Assembly: GCA_947476335.1 (NCBI GenBank)
Contig: CANJQH010000012.1
Span: 1-60,089, forward strand
Origin: Anaerolineae bacterium
Lineage (GTDB): Bacteria; Chloroflexota; Anaerolineae; J036; Brachytrichaceae
DNA length: 60,089 nucleotides
Direction: 5' to 3'
Shown here: piece after piece, positions 17,160-27,071 of the stretch
Layout: each line of letters begins with the position of its first letter
How positions within the stretch are numbered: the stretch's first letter is position 1
Notes under the pieces: generated by a model
The model's database searches: none
What the model was told of the DNA's origin: nothing
Seen by the model: only the letters and a program-made list of their open reading frames with translations
Position numbers and translations under genes: made by a program

Positions 17160-19670
17160 TCAGCTTCTCGCCAGCCCGCGCGCCGGAACGTGCAGCGTGT
17201 GTGTGACGCCGTGATGCGGCAGTGTGATCTGCACCTCGCGCGCCTCATCGGTGACGTTCTGCACTGCAACGCCGCCGTCGGGCAGGACCGCCGCGATGAT
17301 GACGCCATCGTCGTCGATGTGCACGAGTCGTCCGTTTTCGATCTGGTCCGCGTGCACGGCTGGGTGCGCGATCAGAGGCCCGCGTGCGAAGGCTGCGGCT
17401 CGTGCGGAGTGAATCGGATCGAACGCTCCGTGCGTGTCCAGCTCGAAGTGAAACTTCAACGGGCCGGGCTGCGCGATTCGGAAATTTGTCGTCCAGTAAT
17501 TGTTCGTCAGCCACGCGAGAAGCAGCGCATTCTGATTACGTGCTACGTCTGTGCGCCGTTTGCCGAAGACGAATTCGCCCGGCATCACCAGCGGCGCATC
17601 CGGGCAGGCGAGCGTAACTCCGGCGTCGTGTGTGTGCACCGCCGCGTAGCCGCTCACGGTGACCCAGTCGCGGCAGCTTCCTGGCAACTGTTCTGCATCG
17701 AGGCGCGTTGGCGTGCCCATGGTGTCGTAAGTCATCTCCCAGTCGGCAAGGCTGAGCGGCAGAGCGAGGTACAGCGCGTCCGGCGCCTCGACATGTTGCT
17801 TGCGAAAAGCAAGGTCGACTCCGATGCGCGGATGGTGTGCGTACAGCCAGATCGTGCGGACGACATCGTCGGCGCCTGGGAGTGTGGAGCGCACCTCGAG
17901 CCCGACGCGATGGGGTTCGTGAATCGTACGCACGTGGACGGCGGTTTCGCAGGTGCGGATTGCCGGCCAGTTGCTGCGGAAGGATGTTTGCTGAAACTTG
18001 TCGTAATCGAGTTCGAGCAGCAATTCGCGTCCCTGAACCGGCGTGTTCGTCGGGCCGTCGACGGTTTCATGTACGAGGCCGAGCAGCGGCCACGGGCTGT
18101 CGGAGTCGGCGAATTCGCGCCCTGAACGTTTGTCGAACAGCGAGTTCACTGCGCCCGTGCGGGGATCGAAGCGCAGCATGTGGGTGGGGGAGGACAGGCT
18201 CTCTGCGCATGCGGCAAGTCCGGATGCGTCGTTCATGCTGAGCGCTGTGAGTGGCAGCCTGAGCCATCCATAGGCCGGCACTGTGAACGGGCCGACTACC
18301 GAGTCTGCGGACTGCGATTTTCCGGATGTAAGTGCAACCATATTTTCGGCAGCACCGCCGACGAGAAAGCGGTGCACGGTGGCGGCAACGTGGTCGTAGC
18401 GACCGTCGAGCAGTTCGTTCGGAATGCTGGCGTAATCGATGCGCTCGTACGGCGTTGGGTTGAACAGCAACACACCCCGAGTGTGATCGGCGTGGCGTGG
18501 ATTGCCGGCCAGCGCTTCGAGGCGTTCGGTGCGCACGTAGCGTGCCAGTGCGTGGGCGCGGTAGGCCGGGTGCGCCTTCAGGTGCCAGCCGGCGATGGCC
18601 ACATCACGGTTGGGCGCGGCGATGGCGGTGTAGCTGCCCCAGGTATGTTCGTCCCACAAATTCAGTTCGTCGTATGCCTCATGGGTAATCTGTCCGAGCG
18701 CTTCATCCCGTGATCGAGTGCCGTGCAGCGACAGGAGATCTGCGGCGAACAGCGCGCTGCGTGCGTCGTGCGCGATGCGCGTTTCATGAGCGGTGCTTGC
18801 GGTGCCGAAGTTCCAATAGTCGGTCCAGTCGCCGTGATGCTCGGGCAAGTCGAGACTCTGTGCTTTGGCGAGCAGCGCTTCAGGTGTGATAAAGCGAATG
18901 CGCGGCTCACAGCCGGCGTCGTTCCACTTTCGAATCATGTCGTACGCAGCCGGGTAGGTCCCGTTGTTGTCGACGAGCAGCGGGTGCGTCAGCGACAGTA
19001 CTGCGAAATCATGCGGATAGTTCTGCGCCGCAAGTTTGTCTTCGTAGGCACGAATGCCTTCAGCCATGGCGTCGAGCGACTGCTCGGGGATGCGCGCATA
19101 GCGCTGGAACATGCCGTACTGTTCGCCGTTGAATACGAGGATGGAACGACCGTCCGGGCCGACCCATTTGAAGAACAGCGGGCGGTGCAGAGGAAAGCCG
19201 CCGAAGTGCACGTTGACGCCCATGGTCAGCATCTTCACTCCAGCGTCGAGCAGCAGTGGAATCATGGTCCATGGCAAACCGTTCACATCGTGATTGATCG
19301 CCACGTCGAGTGTGAGTCCATGGGTGCGGCGCAGTTCCGGCAACCCTTCGAGTGAATGTAAAAATTGTCGGACACCGATCATGGGCGACCAGTTCCATGC
19401 CATGGCTGCGGCGCTCATGCGGCCTTCAGCGACGGCGCGATCGAAGCGGGCGAGCTGTTGCGGTGTTGCTCGTCGTTTCCAGTGACGCAGCATTTCCGTG
19501 ACTTCGCATGTCCAGATCGGTCGCGAATTGATATCCCAGTCTGCACTCCGGTCGATTTGTTCGAGTGCGTCGTCGATGAACTGTCGATGCAATTCCCAGA
19601 CGATGGGCTGTTCGTGTGTGTATCCGACATCCGTGTGCGAGTGGTTCAGGATCAGGAGTTCGCGCAGCAT
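17160..19670 (-). CDS. GH38-type alpha-mannosidase (paralogue 2)
   Basis: An 836-residue protein, co-linear with the downstream paralogue. Zinc motif NHSHTDVGYTH at residues about 8-18, NHDVNGLPW at about 147, FFKWVGPDGRS, and the same beta-rich C-terminal domain ending in VPARGLARS, a tail shared with the paralogue. ATG 19670 is preferred; a longer frame reaches 19802 but adds 44 residues with no family resemblance. It is the first gene of the pair and diverges from the MntA gene at 19758. The tandem duplicates may differ in linkage preference (for example alpha-1,2 against alpha-1,3/1,6), which cannot be read from sequence. Confidence 0.8.
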   Translation of the reverse strand: MLRELLILNHSHTDVGYTHEQPIVWELHRQFIDDALEQIDRSADWDINSRPIWTCEVTEMLRHWKRRATPQQLARFDRAVAEGRMSAAAMAWNWSPMIGVRQFLHSLEGLPELRRTHGLTLDVAINHDVNGLPWTMIPLLLDAGVKMLTMGVNVHFGGFPLHRPLFFKWVGPDGRSILVFNGEQYGMFQRYARIPEQSLDAMAEGIRAYEDKLAAQNYPHDFAVLSLTHPLLVDNNGTYPAAYDMIRKWNDAGCEPRIRFITPEALLAKAQSLDLPEHHGDWTDYWNFGTASTAHETRIAHDARSALFAADLLSLHGTRSRDEALGQITHEAYDELNLWDEHTWGSYTAIAAPNRDVAIAGWHLKAHPAYRAHALARYVRTERLEALAGNPRHADHTRGVLLFNPTPYERIDYASIPNELLDGRYDHVAATVHRFLVGGAAENMVALTSGKSQSADSVVGPFTVPAYGWLRLPLTALSMNDASGLAACAESLSSPTHMLRFDPRTGAVNSLFDKRSGREFADSDSPWPLLGLVHETVDGPTNTPVQGRELLLELDYDKFQQTSFRSNWPAIRTCETAVHVRTIHEPHRVGLEVRSTLPGADDVVRTIWLYAHHPRIGVDLAFRKQHVEAPDALYLALPLSLADWEMTYDTMGTPTRLDAEQLPGSCRDWVTVSGYAAVHTHDAGVTLACPDAPLVMPGEFVFGKRRTDVARNQNALLLAWLTNNYWTTNFRIAQPGPLKFHFELDTHGAFDPIHSARAAAFARGPLIAHPAVHADQIENGRLVHIDDDGVIIAAVLPDGGVAVQNVTDEAREVQITLPHHGVTHTLHVPARGLARS

Positions 19671-19745
19671 GGGCGTGATGATACGTCGACGGACGGCAGA
19701 TGACGACGGCGGATGCGCCCCGCGGATACATCGAAGATGGCGACC

Positions 19746-19751
19746 TATACT
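19746..19751 (+). promoter_or_regulatory. -10 box for mntA-hepT (leaderless)
   Basis: TATACT ends 6 bases before ATG 19758, with no ribosome site between. Transcription would start on or next to the start codon. Confidence 0.55.
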
Positions 19752-19757
19752 TTGTGA

Positions 19758-20165
19758 ATGCCTTTGGACGAAGCGAAGCTGGCTGCCGTATTTCGAACGC
19801 ATCTCAATGTGCGTGCGGTGTACCTGTTCGGTTCATATGCCGAAGGACGTGCGCGGGCGAACAGCGACATCGACCTCGGCGTAGCGGCGCCGGCGGCGCG
19901 CGAGCGATTGGGCGCGCTCAAGCTCGATCTGCTGACCGATCTGGCGGCCGCTGGCTTCGAGAACGTCGACCTGGTAATGCTCGATCGCGCCGGCTATTTC
20001 ATGCGCTTTCAGGTGGTGCGCATGAACCGGCCGATTTATCTGGCTGATGGTTTCGATCACGGCTCGTACTTTTCACTGACGTTGCGCATGTACTGGGACT
20101 TCAAGAAACATCTCGACTGGCAGCGACAAGCGTACAAGGAGAAAATTTTGAATGCCAAATCCTGA
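19758..20165 (+). CDS. mntA: MntA-type antitoxin (minimal nucleotidyltransferase)
   Basis: A 135-residue protein with the minimal nucleotidyltransferase signature GS-x10-D-x-D exactly in place: GSYAEGRARANSDID (residues about 25-39). In known MntA/HepT pairs MntA neutralises HepT by adding AMP units to a tyrosine next to the HepT active site. The 3' end overlaps the start of hepT by 14 bases, so the two are coupled. It diverges from the mannosidase genes. Confidence 0.85.
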   Translation: MPLDEAKLAAVFRTHLNVRAVYLFGSYAEGRARANSDIDLGVAAPAARERLGALKLDLLTDLAAAGFENVDLVMLDRAGYFMRFQVVRMNRPIYLADGFDHGSYFSLTLRMYWDFKKHLDWQRQAYKEKILNAKS

Positions 20166-20565
20166 AGTGCTGCTGCGTCGCCTGCGTGCGCTCGAGTCGT
20201 ATTTGGCGGTGCTGCGCTCATTGCAGCGTTACGCGCAAGAGGAGTTCCTGGCGAATCCCGAGCATTACGGGAGCGCCGAACGCTTTCTCCAGCTGGCGCT
20301 CGAGTGCTTGAATGACATGGGTGGCCATGTCGTCGCTGATCTGCATCTCGGCGCAGTGGACACGTATGCCGACGTGGTGGAGCGTTTGGCTGCAGCCGGC
20401 TATGTCGATCCAGAGCTCGAACGTACGTGGCTGCGCATGGTCGGCTTTCGCAACGTGCTCGTGCACGATTACCTCGAGATCGATCGCAGCATTGTGTACG
20501 ACATTTTGCACAATCGTCTCGAAGATTTCGTGCACCTGCAGCGAATGTTTGCCCAGTTTTTGTAG
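20152..20565 (+). CDS. hepT: HepT-type toxin ribonuclease (DUF86/HEPN)
   Basis: A 137-residue HEPN-fold protein. The active-site motif R-x4-H-x-Y appears as RNVLVHDY (about residues 102-109), where the Tyr is the expected AMPylation target. The protein is all-helical and of normal length. It follows mntA with an overlap, which is the standard antitoxin-toxin order for this family. It probably acts as an RNase in the cytoplasm when not neutralised, serving plasmid or phage-defence roles. Confidence 0.85.
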   Translation: MPNPEVLLRRLRALESYLAVLRSLQRYAQEEFLANPEHYGSAERFLQLALECLNDMGGHVVADLHLGAVDTYADVVERLAAAGYVDPELERTWLRMVGFRNVLVHDYLEIDRSIVYDILHNRLEDFVHLQRMFAQFL

Positions 20566-20631
20566 TGGACGACTTTCGTCCGTCGTCCGTCGTCTGCCGC
20601 TCGTCGTCCGTCGTCCGTCCGTCGTCTGCTC

Positions 20632-23094
20632 CTACACCCCTGCGCGATAGCGCTCGATGATCGTCTCCACACTCTGCTCGGTCGTTGGTGTGTAGCCTGG
20701 CAGCGGCAGCAGTCGCTCGTGCAGCACATCGAGGAACCATTCCGGCTGTGGGAAGAACATGTCTTCGATCTCCGTCGGTGGCGTGATCCAGTTGCGCGCG
20801 CCGAGCACGGCGATTGGCCCGTCGAGGTCGTCGAAGCACAGCTGCGTCAGGTTCGAGGCGAGCGTGTGCGCGAATGAGCCGCGTTCGCATGCATCGGAAG
20901 CGACGACGCAGCGGCCGGTTCTGCGAACTGATGCGGCGATTGGTTCGAGGTTCAGCGGATTCAGAAATCGTACGTCGATCACCTCGGCCGACACGCCGCG
21001 CTCATGCAGGCGCCGCGCTGCTTCGAGCGCCACGTGCAGTGTGGCGCCGATGGTCACGATCGTCACGTCGTCGCCGGTTCGTCGCACGGCGGGCTGTCCG
21101 AGCGGCACCTCGTAATACTCGACCGGCACACCGCCGGGCACGACCTTCTCCGACTCCGGGTACATGCGCTGCGATTCGAAAAACACGACCGGGTCAGTGC
21201 CGCGCAGTGCGAGGCTGAGCATGCCTTTGGCATCGTACGGCGTTGCTGGGAAGAACACCTGCAGGCCGGGGATGTGTGCGCAGATCGAGGTCCAGTCCTG
21301 CGAATGCTGTGCGCCGTACTTCGAGCCGACTGAGACGCGCAGCACAAGTGGCAGCGGCAGCACGCCGCCGGACATCGACTGCCACTTCGCCATCTGGTTG
21401 AAGATCTCGTCACCGGCGCGGCCGATGAAATCGGCGTACATGAGTTCGACGACGGCGCGCCCGCCAGCGAGCGCGTAGCCGACGCCGGCGCCGACGATGG
21501 CTGCCTCGCTGATCGGCGAATTGAACAGGCGGTGATACGGCAGCGCTTCGGTCAGCCCGCGGTAGACGCCGAACGCGCCGCCCCAGTCGCGGTTTTCTTC
21601 GCCGAACGCGATCAGCGTTGGATCTTCGTAGAACGCATGGAAAAGCGCCTCGGTGAGTGCCTCAGTGTAGGTGAGCGTTTTGAGTTTGGGATGTGCCTTG
21701 CCGTCTGCGTCGAAGCCGAAGCGGTGCTTCTCGGCGAGCTGAGCGAGGCGCGTCTGCTCGCGCGGCAGGCGGGTTTCTGGCGTGCGCGTCGGCGTCGCTT
21801 CGCGCTGTCTGCGCGAGAACATGACGTCGGCGATGGCTTGTGCGCCGGCGCGGCCGCTCAGCCGTGGCGAGCGCTCATCGGAGATGGTGGCCTGCAGCAC
21901 GGCGCGTAATCGGCCGCGCACGGCGTCGGCTGTGGCGTCGAGCGCATCTGCATCGGCGTGGCCATTGTTCATCAGATAGGCGCGAAAGTTCGCCACGCCG
22001 TCGTGCGCCTGCCAGCGCTTCATTTCGTCAGCGTCGCGGTAGCTGGATGCGTCCGACGGTGAGTGGCCGGAGAAGCGGTAAGTCACGACGTCGAGCAGCA
22101 CCGGCCCGGCGCCGTCTTCGAGCGTGCGTCGTTTGCGTGCGATGGCGTCGGCGACGGCGAGTGGGTTGAGGCCGTCGATGCGTTCGGCATGCATGGCCTG
22201 CGGGTTGACACCGAGGCCGGCGCGGGCGAGCACATCGACGCCCATCGTCTCGCCTTTTGGCTGGCCGCCCATGCCGTAGAAATTATTCATGAAGTTGAAC
22301 AGGATCGGTGGATGGCCGCCGACCTCGCGCTCCCACAGCGTGTGGAACTGATCCATCGCAGCGAAGTGCATCGCTTCCCAGACCGGGCCGCAGCCGAGCG
22401 ATGCGTCGCCGATGTTGGCGATGACGATGCCTGGCCGGCGCTGCACGCGCTTGAACAGCGCTGCGCCCATTGCGATGTCGGCGCTGCCGCCAACGATGGC
22501 ATTGTTTGGCATGATGCCGAACGGCGGGAAAAACGCATGCATGCTGCCGCCGAGCCCGCGGTTGAAGCCATTGCCTTTGGCGAAAATTTCGGCCAGCGTG
22601 CCGTAGAGCGCAAAGTCGATGGCGAGGTTTTTGTCGCTCGCGTCGCTGAACTCCTCGACCGCGCGCAGGATGCGGCCGTCGAAGTAGCTGCTCATGATGC
22701 GCCCGAGTTCGTCGACGCCGAGCTTGTGAATGGCCGACAGGCTCTTGGCGAGAATTTCACCGTGGCTGCGATGCGAACCGAAAATCAGGTCGTCGGGCGT
22801 CAGCCAGTACGCCTGGCCTACGGCGGTCGCCTCCTGGCCGATCGAGAGATGCGCCGGCCCGCGATGGTTGTAGGCGATGCCTTCCCATGCGCCATCTTTT
22901 TTGATGCGGTCGAGCATGGTCTCGAACTCGCGCAGAATCAGCATGTCGCGGTACATGCGCAGCAGGCCGTCGCGGCCGTAGCGCGCTGCTTCTGCGGCGG
23001 CGTCGGGCTCGTACGCGTTCAGTGGAATGTCTGGGCTGTGCAGGACGCCGCGCGCGCGAGCTTCTTCAGGATGGATGGGGAGTTGCTTGGGCAT
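20632..23094 (-). CDS. Fused alpha/beta 2-oxoacid dehydrogenase E1
   Basis: An 820-residue fusion of both E1 subunits. Residues about 35-400 are the alpha part, with the thiamine diphosphate motif starting [16 protein letters not shown] and ending in NN about 40 residues later, longer than the usual spacing of about 30. Residues about 480-820 are the beta part ([36 protein letters not shown], then the transketolase C-terminal domain). Such fusions belong to the branched-chain/acetoin/pyruvate dehydrogenase group. It follows the E2 gene by 73 bases. No E3 (lipoamide dehydrogenase) gene is in the window, so E3 must come from elsewhere. Confidence 0.88.
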   Translation of the reverse strand: MPKQLPIHPEEARARGVLHSPDIPLNAYEPDAAAEAARYGRDGLLRMYRDMLILREFETMLDRIKKDGAWEGIAYNHRGPAHLSIGQEATAVGQAYWLTPDDLIFGSHRSHGEILAKSLSAIHKLGVDELGRIMSSYFDGRILRAVEEFSDASDKNLAIDFALYGTLAEIFAKGNGFNRGLGGSMHAFFPPFGIMPNNAIVGGSADIAMGAALFKRVQRRPGIVIANIGDASLGCGPVWEAMHFAAMDQFHTLWEREVGGHPPILFNFMNNFYGMGGQPKGETMGVDVLARAGLGVNPQAMHAERIDGLNPLAVADAIARKRRTLEDGAGPVLLDVVTYRFSGHSPSDASSYRDADEMKRWQAHDGVANFRAYLMNNGHADADALDATADAVRGRLRAVLQATISDERSPRLSGRAGAQAIADVMFSRRQREATPTRTPETRLPREQTRLAQLAEKHRFGFDADGKAHPKLKTLTYTEALTEALFHAFYEDPTLIAFGEENRDWGGAFGVYRGLTEALPYHRLFNSPISEAAIVGAGVGYALAGGRAVVELMYADFIGRAGDEIFNQMAKWQSMSGGVLPLPLVLRVSVGSKYGAQHSQDWTSICAHIPGLQVFFPATPYDAKGMLSLALRGTDPVVFFESQRMYPESEKVVPGGVPVEYYEVPLGQPAVRRTGDDVTIVTIGATLHVALEAARRLHERGVSAEVIDVRFLNPLNLEPIAASVRRTGRCVVASDACERGSFAHTLASNLTQLCFDDLDGPIAVLGARNWITPPTEIEDMFFPQPEWFLDVLHERLLPLPGYTPTTEQSVETIIERYRAGV

Positions 23095-23104
23095 GTGTGG
23101 AGGG

Positions 23105-23151
23105 GAGAGTCAGAGTAGAGAGTGGAGTTGCATGAGCTCACTCTGACTCTC
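23105..23151. repeat. Stem-loop of GAGAGTCAGAGT words
   Basis: GAGAGTCAGAGT (23105-23116) pairs with ACTCTGACTCTC (23140-23151) in the short gap between the E2 and E1 genes. The same word occurs in other gene gaps nearby (about 24540-24625, 29360-29515, 42226-42260). Confidence 0.65.
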
Positions 23152-23167
23152 TACTCTTGTATGGTGA

Positions 23168-24457
23168 TCAGAGCGTGAAAACCAGCAGATCTACATCGCG
23201 TACATTCGCTGCCAGCGTTTTCAGGAAGCGGGCGGCGGGTCCGCCGTCGACGACCTGATGATCGATGGTCAGCGACAGACCGACGTGCGGCACAAATTTC
23301 ACAGCGCCGTCTTCTTCGATCGGTTTGAGATGAACGCATCCGATTCCCAGAATGGCGACCTGCGGCATATTCAAAATCGGTGTGAAGCTTTCGACGCCGG
23401 ATGCGCCGAGGTTGGTGATGGTGAAGCTGCCGCCGCTGAGTGAGGCTGCGTCGATGCGGCCGCTGCGGACGCGCTCGGTCAAAATGTGCGCGGCATTTGA
23501 TAGCGCTTTCAGCGACAGTGCGTCGGCGTTTGCAATCACGGGTACGAGCAGACCCTTCTCCGTGTCGACGGCAAAGGCGAGGTCGACGTTCGTTCGCGTG
23601 TGTACGGCTTTGCCGTCGAAAGTGGCGTTGAGTGTGCGATGCTGCAGCAGGCTGCGCGTCGTGGCGAAGAGCAGCAGATCACCGATGGTGATGTCGTGCA
23701 GGCCGAGCGCCGGATCGCTGTTTTTGAAGCGTGTGCGCAGCGACTGCACTGCGCGTGCGTCGGCGAACGCGTGCATGGTGAGCTGTGCGGTGTTCTGCAG
23801 CGAATCGCGCATGCGCTGTGCGATGACGCGTCGGATGCCGGAAAGCGGCGTGCTGCTGGAGGTTTCGATTATCGGTTCCGATGTGGGTGTGGCAGGTTTT
23901 AGATCCGCCTTCGTCACTGCGCCGCCCGGTCCGCTGCCGGTATTGGGAGCGACGTACTCGCCGGAAGCCACCATGGCGCGCGCCACCGGCGTCAGGCGCG
24001 TTTCATCGGCAGGCGCGGCGGGCAGTGCTGGCGCGGAAGCTTCCGGCACGTCACGTTCGATGATGCGGCCGCCTGGGCCGGTGCCGCGCACCCCGGCCAG
24101 GGTTACGCCGCGTTCCTCGGCCAGCCGGCGTGCGCGCGGCGACGCGGCACTGGGCGCCGCTGAAATACTCTGCGCTGGTGTGGCATCGGGTGCGGGGGCA
24201 TACGCGGTTGCTATTTCATCTGCGCCTTGTAACAGCGCGAGCACACCATGCACCGGAACATCGTCACCGACGGCGGCTACGTGCTGCAGCAGCACACCCG
24301 CCATTGGCGCGACGACTTCCATCGTGGTTTTGTCGGTTTCCACCGTGCAGATCACGTCGCCTTCTTTCACGGCATCGCCGGGCTGCTTGAGCCACGCAGC
24401 GACGATCGAGCTTTCGACGCTATTGCCGAGTTTGGGGAGGGGGATGGAGGTGGGCAT
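23168..24457 (-). CDS. 2-oxoacid dehydrogenase E2 (dihydrolipoamide acyltransferase)
   Basis: A 429-residue core subunit. Residues 1-78 are a lipoyl domain with the modified Lys in VETDKTTMEV. Residues about 104-140 are a peripheral subunit-binding domain (SPRARRLAEERGVTL to GTGPGGRIIERDV). A second, weaker copy follows (LTPVARAMVAS to GSGPGGAVTKADL), which is unusual. The catalytic domain ends with TIDHQVVDGGPAARFL, containing the H-x3-DG motif. ATG 24457 starts a perfect lipoyl domain; a longer frame upstream runs through intergenic repeats. No ribosome site is visible. It works with the fused E1 downstream. Confidence 0.88.
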   Translation of the reverse strand: MPTSIPLPKLGNSVESSIVAAWLKQPGDAVKEGDVICTVETDKTTMEVVAPMAGVLLQHVAAVGDDVPVHGVLALLQGADEIATAYAPAPDATPAQSISAAPSAASPRARRLAEERGVTLAGVRGTGPGGRIIERDVPEASAPALPAAPADETRLTPVARAMVASGEYVAPNTGSGPGGAVTKADLKPATPTSEPIIETSSSTPLSGIRRVIAQRMRDSLQNTAQLTMHAFADARAVQSLRTRFKNSDPALGLHDITIGDLLLFATTRSLLQHRTLNATFDGKAVHTRTNVDLAFAVDTEKGLLVPVIANADALSLKALSNAAHILTERVRSGRIDAASLSGGSFTITNLGASGVESFTPILNMPQVAILGIGCVHLKPIEEDGAVKFVPHVGLSLTIDHQVVDGGPAARFLKTLAANVRDVDLLVFTL

Positions 24458-24459
24458 GT

Positions 24460-24625
24460 AAAGAAGGGAATAGGGATTAGGGAATAGGGGATAGGGATTA
24501 GTGGCTAGGGAATGGGAAGGGAGGAAAAAGTAGAGCGTCAGAGTTGAGAGTAAAGGGTGGACAGCGTTCGATGCAGCTAACTCCTTGCTCTGACTCTTTA
24601 CTGTCAACTCTGACTCTTCACTATC
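24460..24625. repeat. Intergenic minisatellite and inverted words
   Basis: The gap before the E2 start has a run of GGGAATAGGGATTAG-type units (24466-24510), G-rich on the plus strand. It is followed by AGAGTTGAGAGTAAAG and its inverse CTTTACTGTCAACTCT, which overlap the 3' end of the GMC gene. Confidence 0.6.
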
Positions 24626-26112
24626 TCCTCTCCAACCCGCAGCGCCTGTGCCACGACAGTGAGCGCCGGGTTCATTGCAGTGGACGAAGGAAAGAAAGAA
24701 GCGTCGACGACGTAGAGGTTTTCGACGTCCCAGGCTTTGCAGAAAGGATCGAGTACTGATGTGGCTGGATCGCTTCCAAAGCGTGCGGTGCCGCATTGAT
24801 GCGAATTTGTTTCTACGGGCATGAGCGTGTGAATAATCTCGCGGTAGCCGGCGCGCGTGAGCAGATCGGTGGCGGCTTCGACAAGCTTCAAATGTGTGCG
24901 CATATTTTTGAAACGACGCCGCACGCGAATGCTTCCATCCGCCGCGAGTGTGATGCGATTCTCCGGATCGGGCAGGTCTTCGCTCATCACCCACCAGTCG
25001 GCGCTGCGGCGATTCATGTCTGCATGCTGCGCCGGCGTCAGGTCGGGCCGTGCTGCGGCGATGTAGCCGCCGGCCTGAATTTTTCCGAGCACCTGCAGAT
25101 TGCCCATCGGGTACGGATACTCGGGCGTGCCGAAATAAAAATCATTGACGGCGATGGTCTTTTGATACACATCGTCGTTCGTGCGTTCCGGATCGATGGC
25201 CAGCAGTGTTGAGTTGATGTGCGCCATGTAATTGCGACCAACGAGCCCGCTGTGATTCGCCAGTCCATTGGGGTGCGCCGAATTCGCAGAGCGCAGCAGC
25301 AGTGCCGCTGAGTTGGTCGCGCCGCACGCTACGACGAATGTGTCGGCACGCAGCGTCTCGATCTGTCCATCACGTTCGACTTCGACGGCGGTGATGCGTT
25401 TCCCAGCGGGGTCGGTGAGCAGCCGCCGCGCGATCGTGCGCGTCTGCAGCGTCACCGTCGGCGACTGCAGCGCCGGCCGCACCAGGCATGCGTCGGCGTC
25501 ACCTTTGGCGAGCAGCTTGCAGGGGAAGCCGTCGCAGGTGGCGCAGCGGATGCAGCGGCCGCCGTCGCGCAAATCGACGGCCATCGGCAGAGCGAATGGG
25601 CGTGCGCCGGCTGCGCGCAGCTTGTCCGCCATGTGTTCGGCGTAGTGTTCGCGCGGCAGCGCTGGAAATGGATACGGCTCGGCGCGCGCCGGTTCGGTAG
25701 GATCTGCGCCGGCGTCGGCGTGCACGTGGAAGAGCCGCTCGGCCTGCGCATAGTACGGCGCCAAATCGGCGTAGCGAATCGGCCATGCCGGTGACGTGCC
25801 TTCCTCGAACTCGATCTCTTCGAAGTCGCGTTCGCGAAAGCGCGGCAGCGCTGCACCGTACATCTTCGTATTGCCGCCGACGTAGTAGTACGTGGCCGGG
25901 CGAAAAGGTTTGCCTGAATCGACGTCGATCCATGCTTCGTCGGCCTGATAGCGTTTTGCGCTGATCACCGCTTCGGGCAGCCAGTTCTCTGGTTCCTGCG
26001 GCAGAAAATCGCCGCGTTCAATCAGCAGCACGTTCATGCCGCTGTTCTTCAGCGCGTAGGCCAGGCCGCCGCCGCCTGGGCCGGAGCCAATGATGATGAC
26101 GTCGTAGGTCAT
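24604..26112 (-). CDS. GMC-family oxidoreductase
   Basis: A 502-residue FAD enzyme. The FAD site is IIIGSGPGGGGLAYALKNSG (residues 6-25). The C-terminal GMC motif reads VVDASFFPSSTAMNPALTV with a His/Asn region just before it (SHQCGTARFG). A Cys cluster, CIRCATCDGFPC (about 191-202), is typical of GMC proteins that oxidise sugars or polyols and pass electrons to a partner. It overlaps the regulator gene by four bases (ATGA) and shares its transcript. It likely oxidises a sugar or inositol-like compound in this catabolic set; the substrate is not determined. Confidence 0.82.
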   Translation of the reverse strand: MTYDVIIIGSGPGGGGLAYALKNSGMNVLLIERGDFLPQEPENWLPEAVISAKRYQADEAWIDVDSGKPFRPATYYYVGGNTKMYGAALPRFRERDFEEIEFEEGTSPAWPIRYADLAPYYAQAERLFHVHADAGADPTEPARAEPYPFPALPREHYAEHMADKLRAAGARPFALPMAVDLRDGGRCIRCATCDGFPCKLLAKGDADACLVRPALQSPTVTLQTRTIARRLLTDPAGKRITAVEVERDGQIETLRADTFVVACGATNSAALLLRSANSAHPNGLANHSGLVGRNYMAHINSTLLAIDPERTNDDVYQKTIAVNDFYFGTPEYPYPMGNLQVLGKIQAGGYIAAARPDLTPAQHADMNRRSADWWVMSEDLPDPENRITLAADGSIRVRRRFKNMRTHLKLVEAATDLLTRAGYREIIHTLMPVETNSHQCGTARFGSDPATSVLDPFCKAWDVENLYVVDASFFPSSTAMNPALTVVAQALRVGEEIVKSQS

Positions 26113-27056
26113 GAATTTAAAACTCCTGCAGCCGTTGTTTCGTCTGTGCAAAGAATACGCAGCGCACCGGTGCGCAGCGCGCCGCGAATCGCCTCGCTGC
26201 GTTCGCTGCCGCAGGCTACGCCGAGCGTGAGCGGGATGCGACGCAGATCGTCGAGGCCGATGCCGATCACGCGCCGATTGTGTTCGAAGTCGCTTGAACC
26301 ATCCGCTGCAAACATGCGGCCGGCTATGTCGCCGACTGCGCCATGCATGCATAGCGTCTCTGCTGCAGCGGCGTCGATGAAACCGGCTTCGATCAACCGT
26401 GCCGTGCTCGACGCCACGCTGCCGATGCCGATCAGCGCTACATCGGCGTTGCGAGCGGCATCGAGCGTCTGTGCCACCTGTGGCTGGCGGCGAATCACCT
26501 CGGCTGATTCTGGCGAGTCTGCCATCATCGGCGCATTCAGGTACAGCACTTCACCGCCGAGTTGTGCGGCGAGTTCGCGCCCGATCGTGGCGCTGTCGAA
26601 TGCCTGCATGCTTGATGGGATGCTGCCGACGGCCTGCGCCACACGCATGCCCATTCGGTCACGCCCAACGCTGATTGCGCGCACGGCCTCGCGCGTGGCG
26701 CGTCCAAGACAGATTGCCAATGTTGATCCATCGTGCAGCGTTTCTTCGAGCACCTGTGCTGCGATGCGGCCTACCTGCCGCAGCATTGCAGCGTCGTCAC
26801 TCAACGATGAATGCACAGCCACACGCGCGTCGGACAAACCGAAGCGCTCGATGAGCGCACGTTCGAGCGCACGTTCGCGCTCGATCGGCCAGTTGATGGA
26901 AATGCGCACGACGCCGGCTTCGCGCGCTTCTTTTAGCAGCCGATAAATTTTCACGCGCGACAGATCGAGGCGCTGACCGATCTCCGCCTGACTGAGCTCG
27001 GCGTTGTAGTAAAGGTCTGCGATGCGGGCGAGCAGCGCTCGATGTGTCGTGTCCAT
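26109..27056 (-). CDS. SorC/DeoR-family sugar-responsive transcriptional regulator
   Basis: A 315-residue DNA-binding protein. Residues about 18-45 form the helix-turn-helix (LSQAEIGQRLDLSRVKIYRL). The rest is a SorC sugar-binding domain with DGSTLAICLGRATREAVRA, GIGSVASSTARL and AVGDIAGRMFAADG, the parts that bind phosphorylated sugars. It probably controls the surrounding operon. A family A element ends 15 bases upstream of the start (counting on the coding strand), so its leader has been remodelled. The start codon ATG 27056 lacks a good ribosome site. Longer in-frame reading into the element is not meaningful. Confidence 0.85.
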   Translation of the reverse strand: MDTTHRALLARIADLYYNAELSQAEIGQRLDLSRVKIYRLLKEAREAGVVRISINWPIERERALERALIERFGLSDARVAVHSSLSDDAAMLRQVGRIAAQVLEETLHDGSTLAICLGRATREAVRAISVGRDRMGMRVAQAVGSIPSSMQAFDSATIGRELAAQLGGEVLYLNAPMMADSPESAEVIRRQPQVAQTLDAARNADVALIGIGSVASSTARLIEAGFIDAAAAETLCMHGAVGDIAGRMFAADGSSDFEHNRRVIGIGLDDLRRIPLTLGVACGSERSEAIRGALRTGALRILCTDETTAAGVLNS

Positions 27057-27071
27057 GAAGACCGTGCGTTT

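Noticed and set aside
23168-24994. Long upstream extension of the E2 gene to 24994
   Set aside because: The added 179 codons run through the repeats and the 3' end of the GMC gene; the lipoyl domain begins at 24457.
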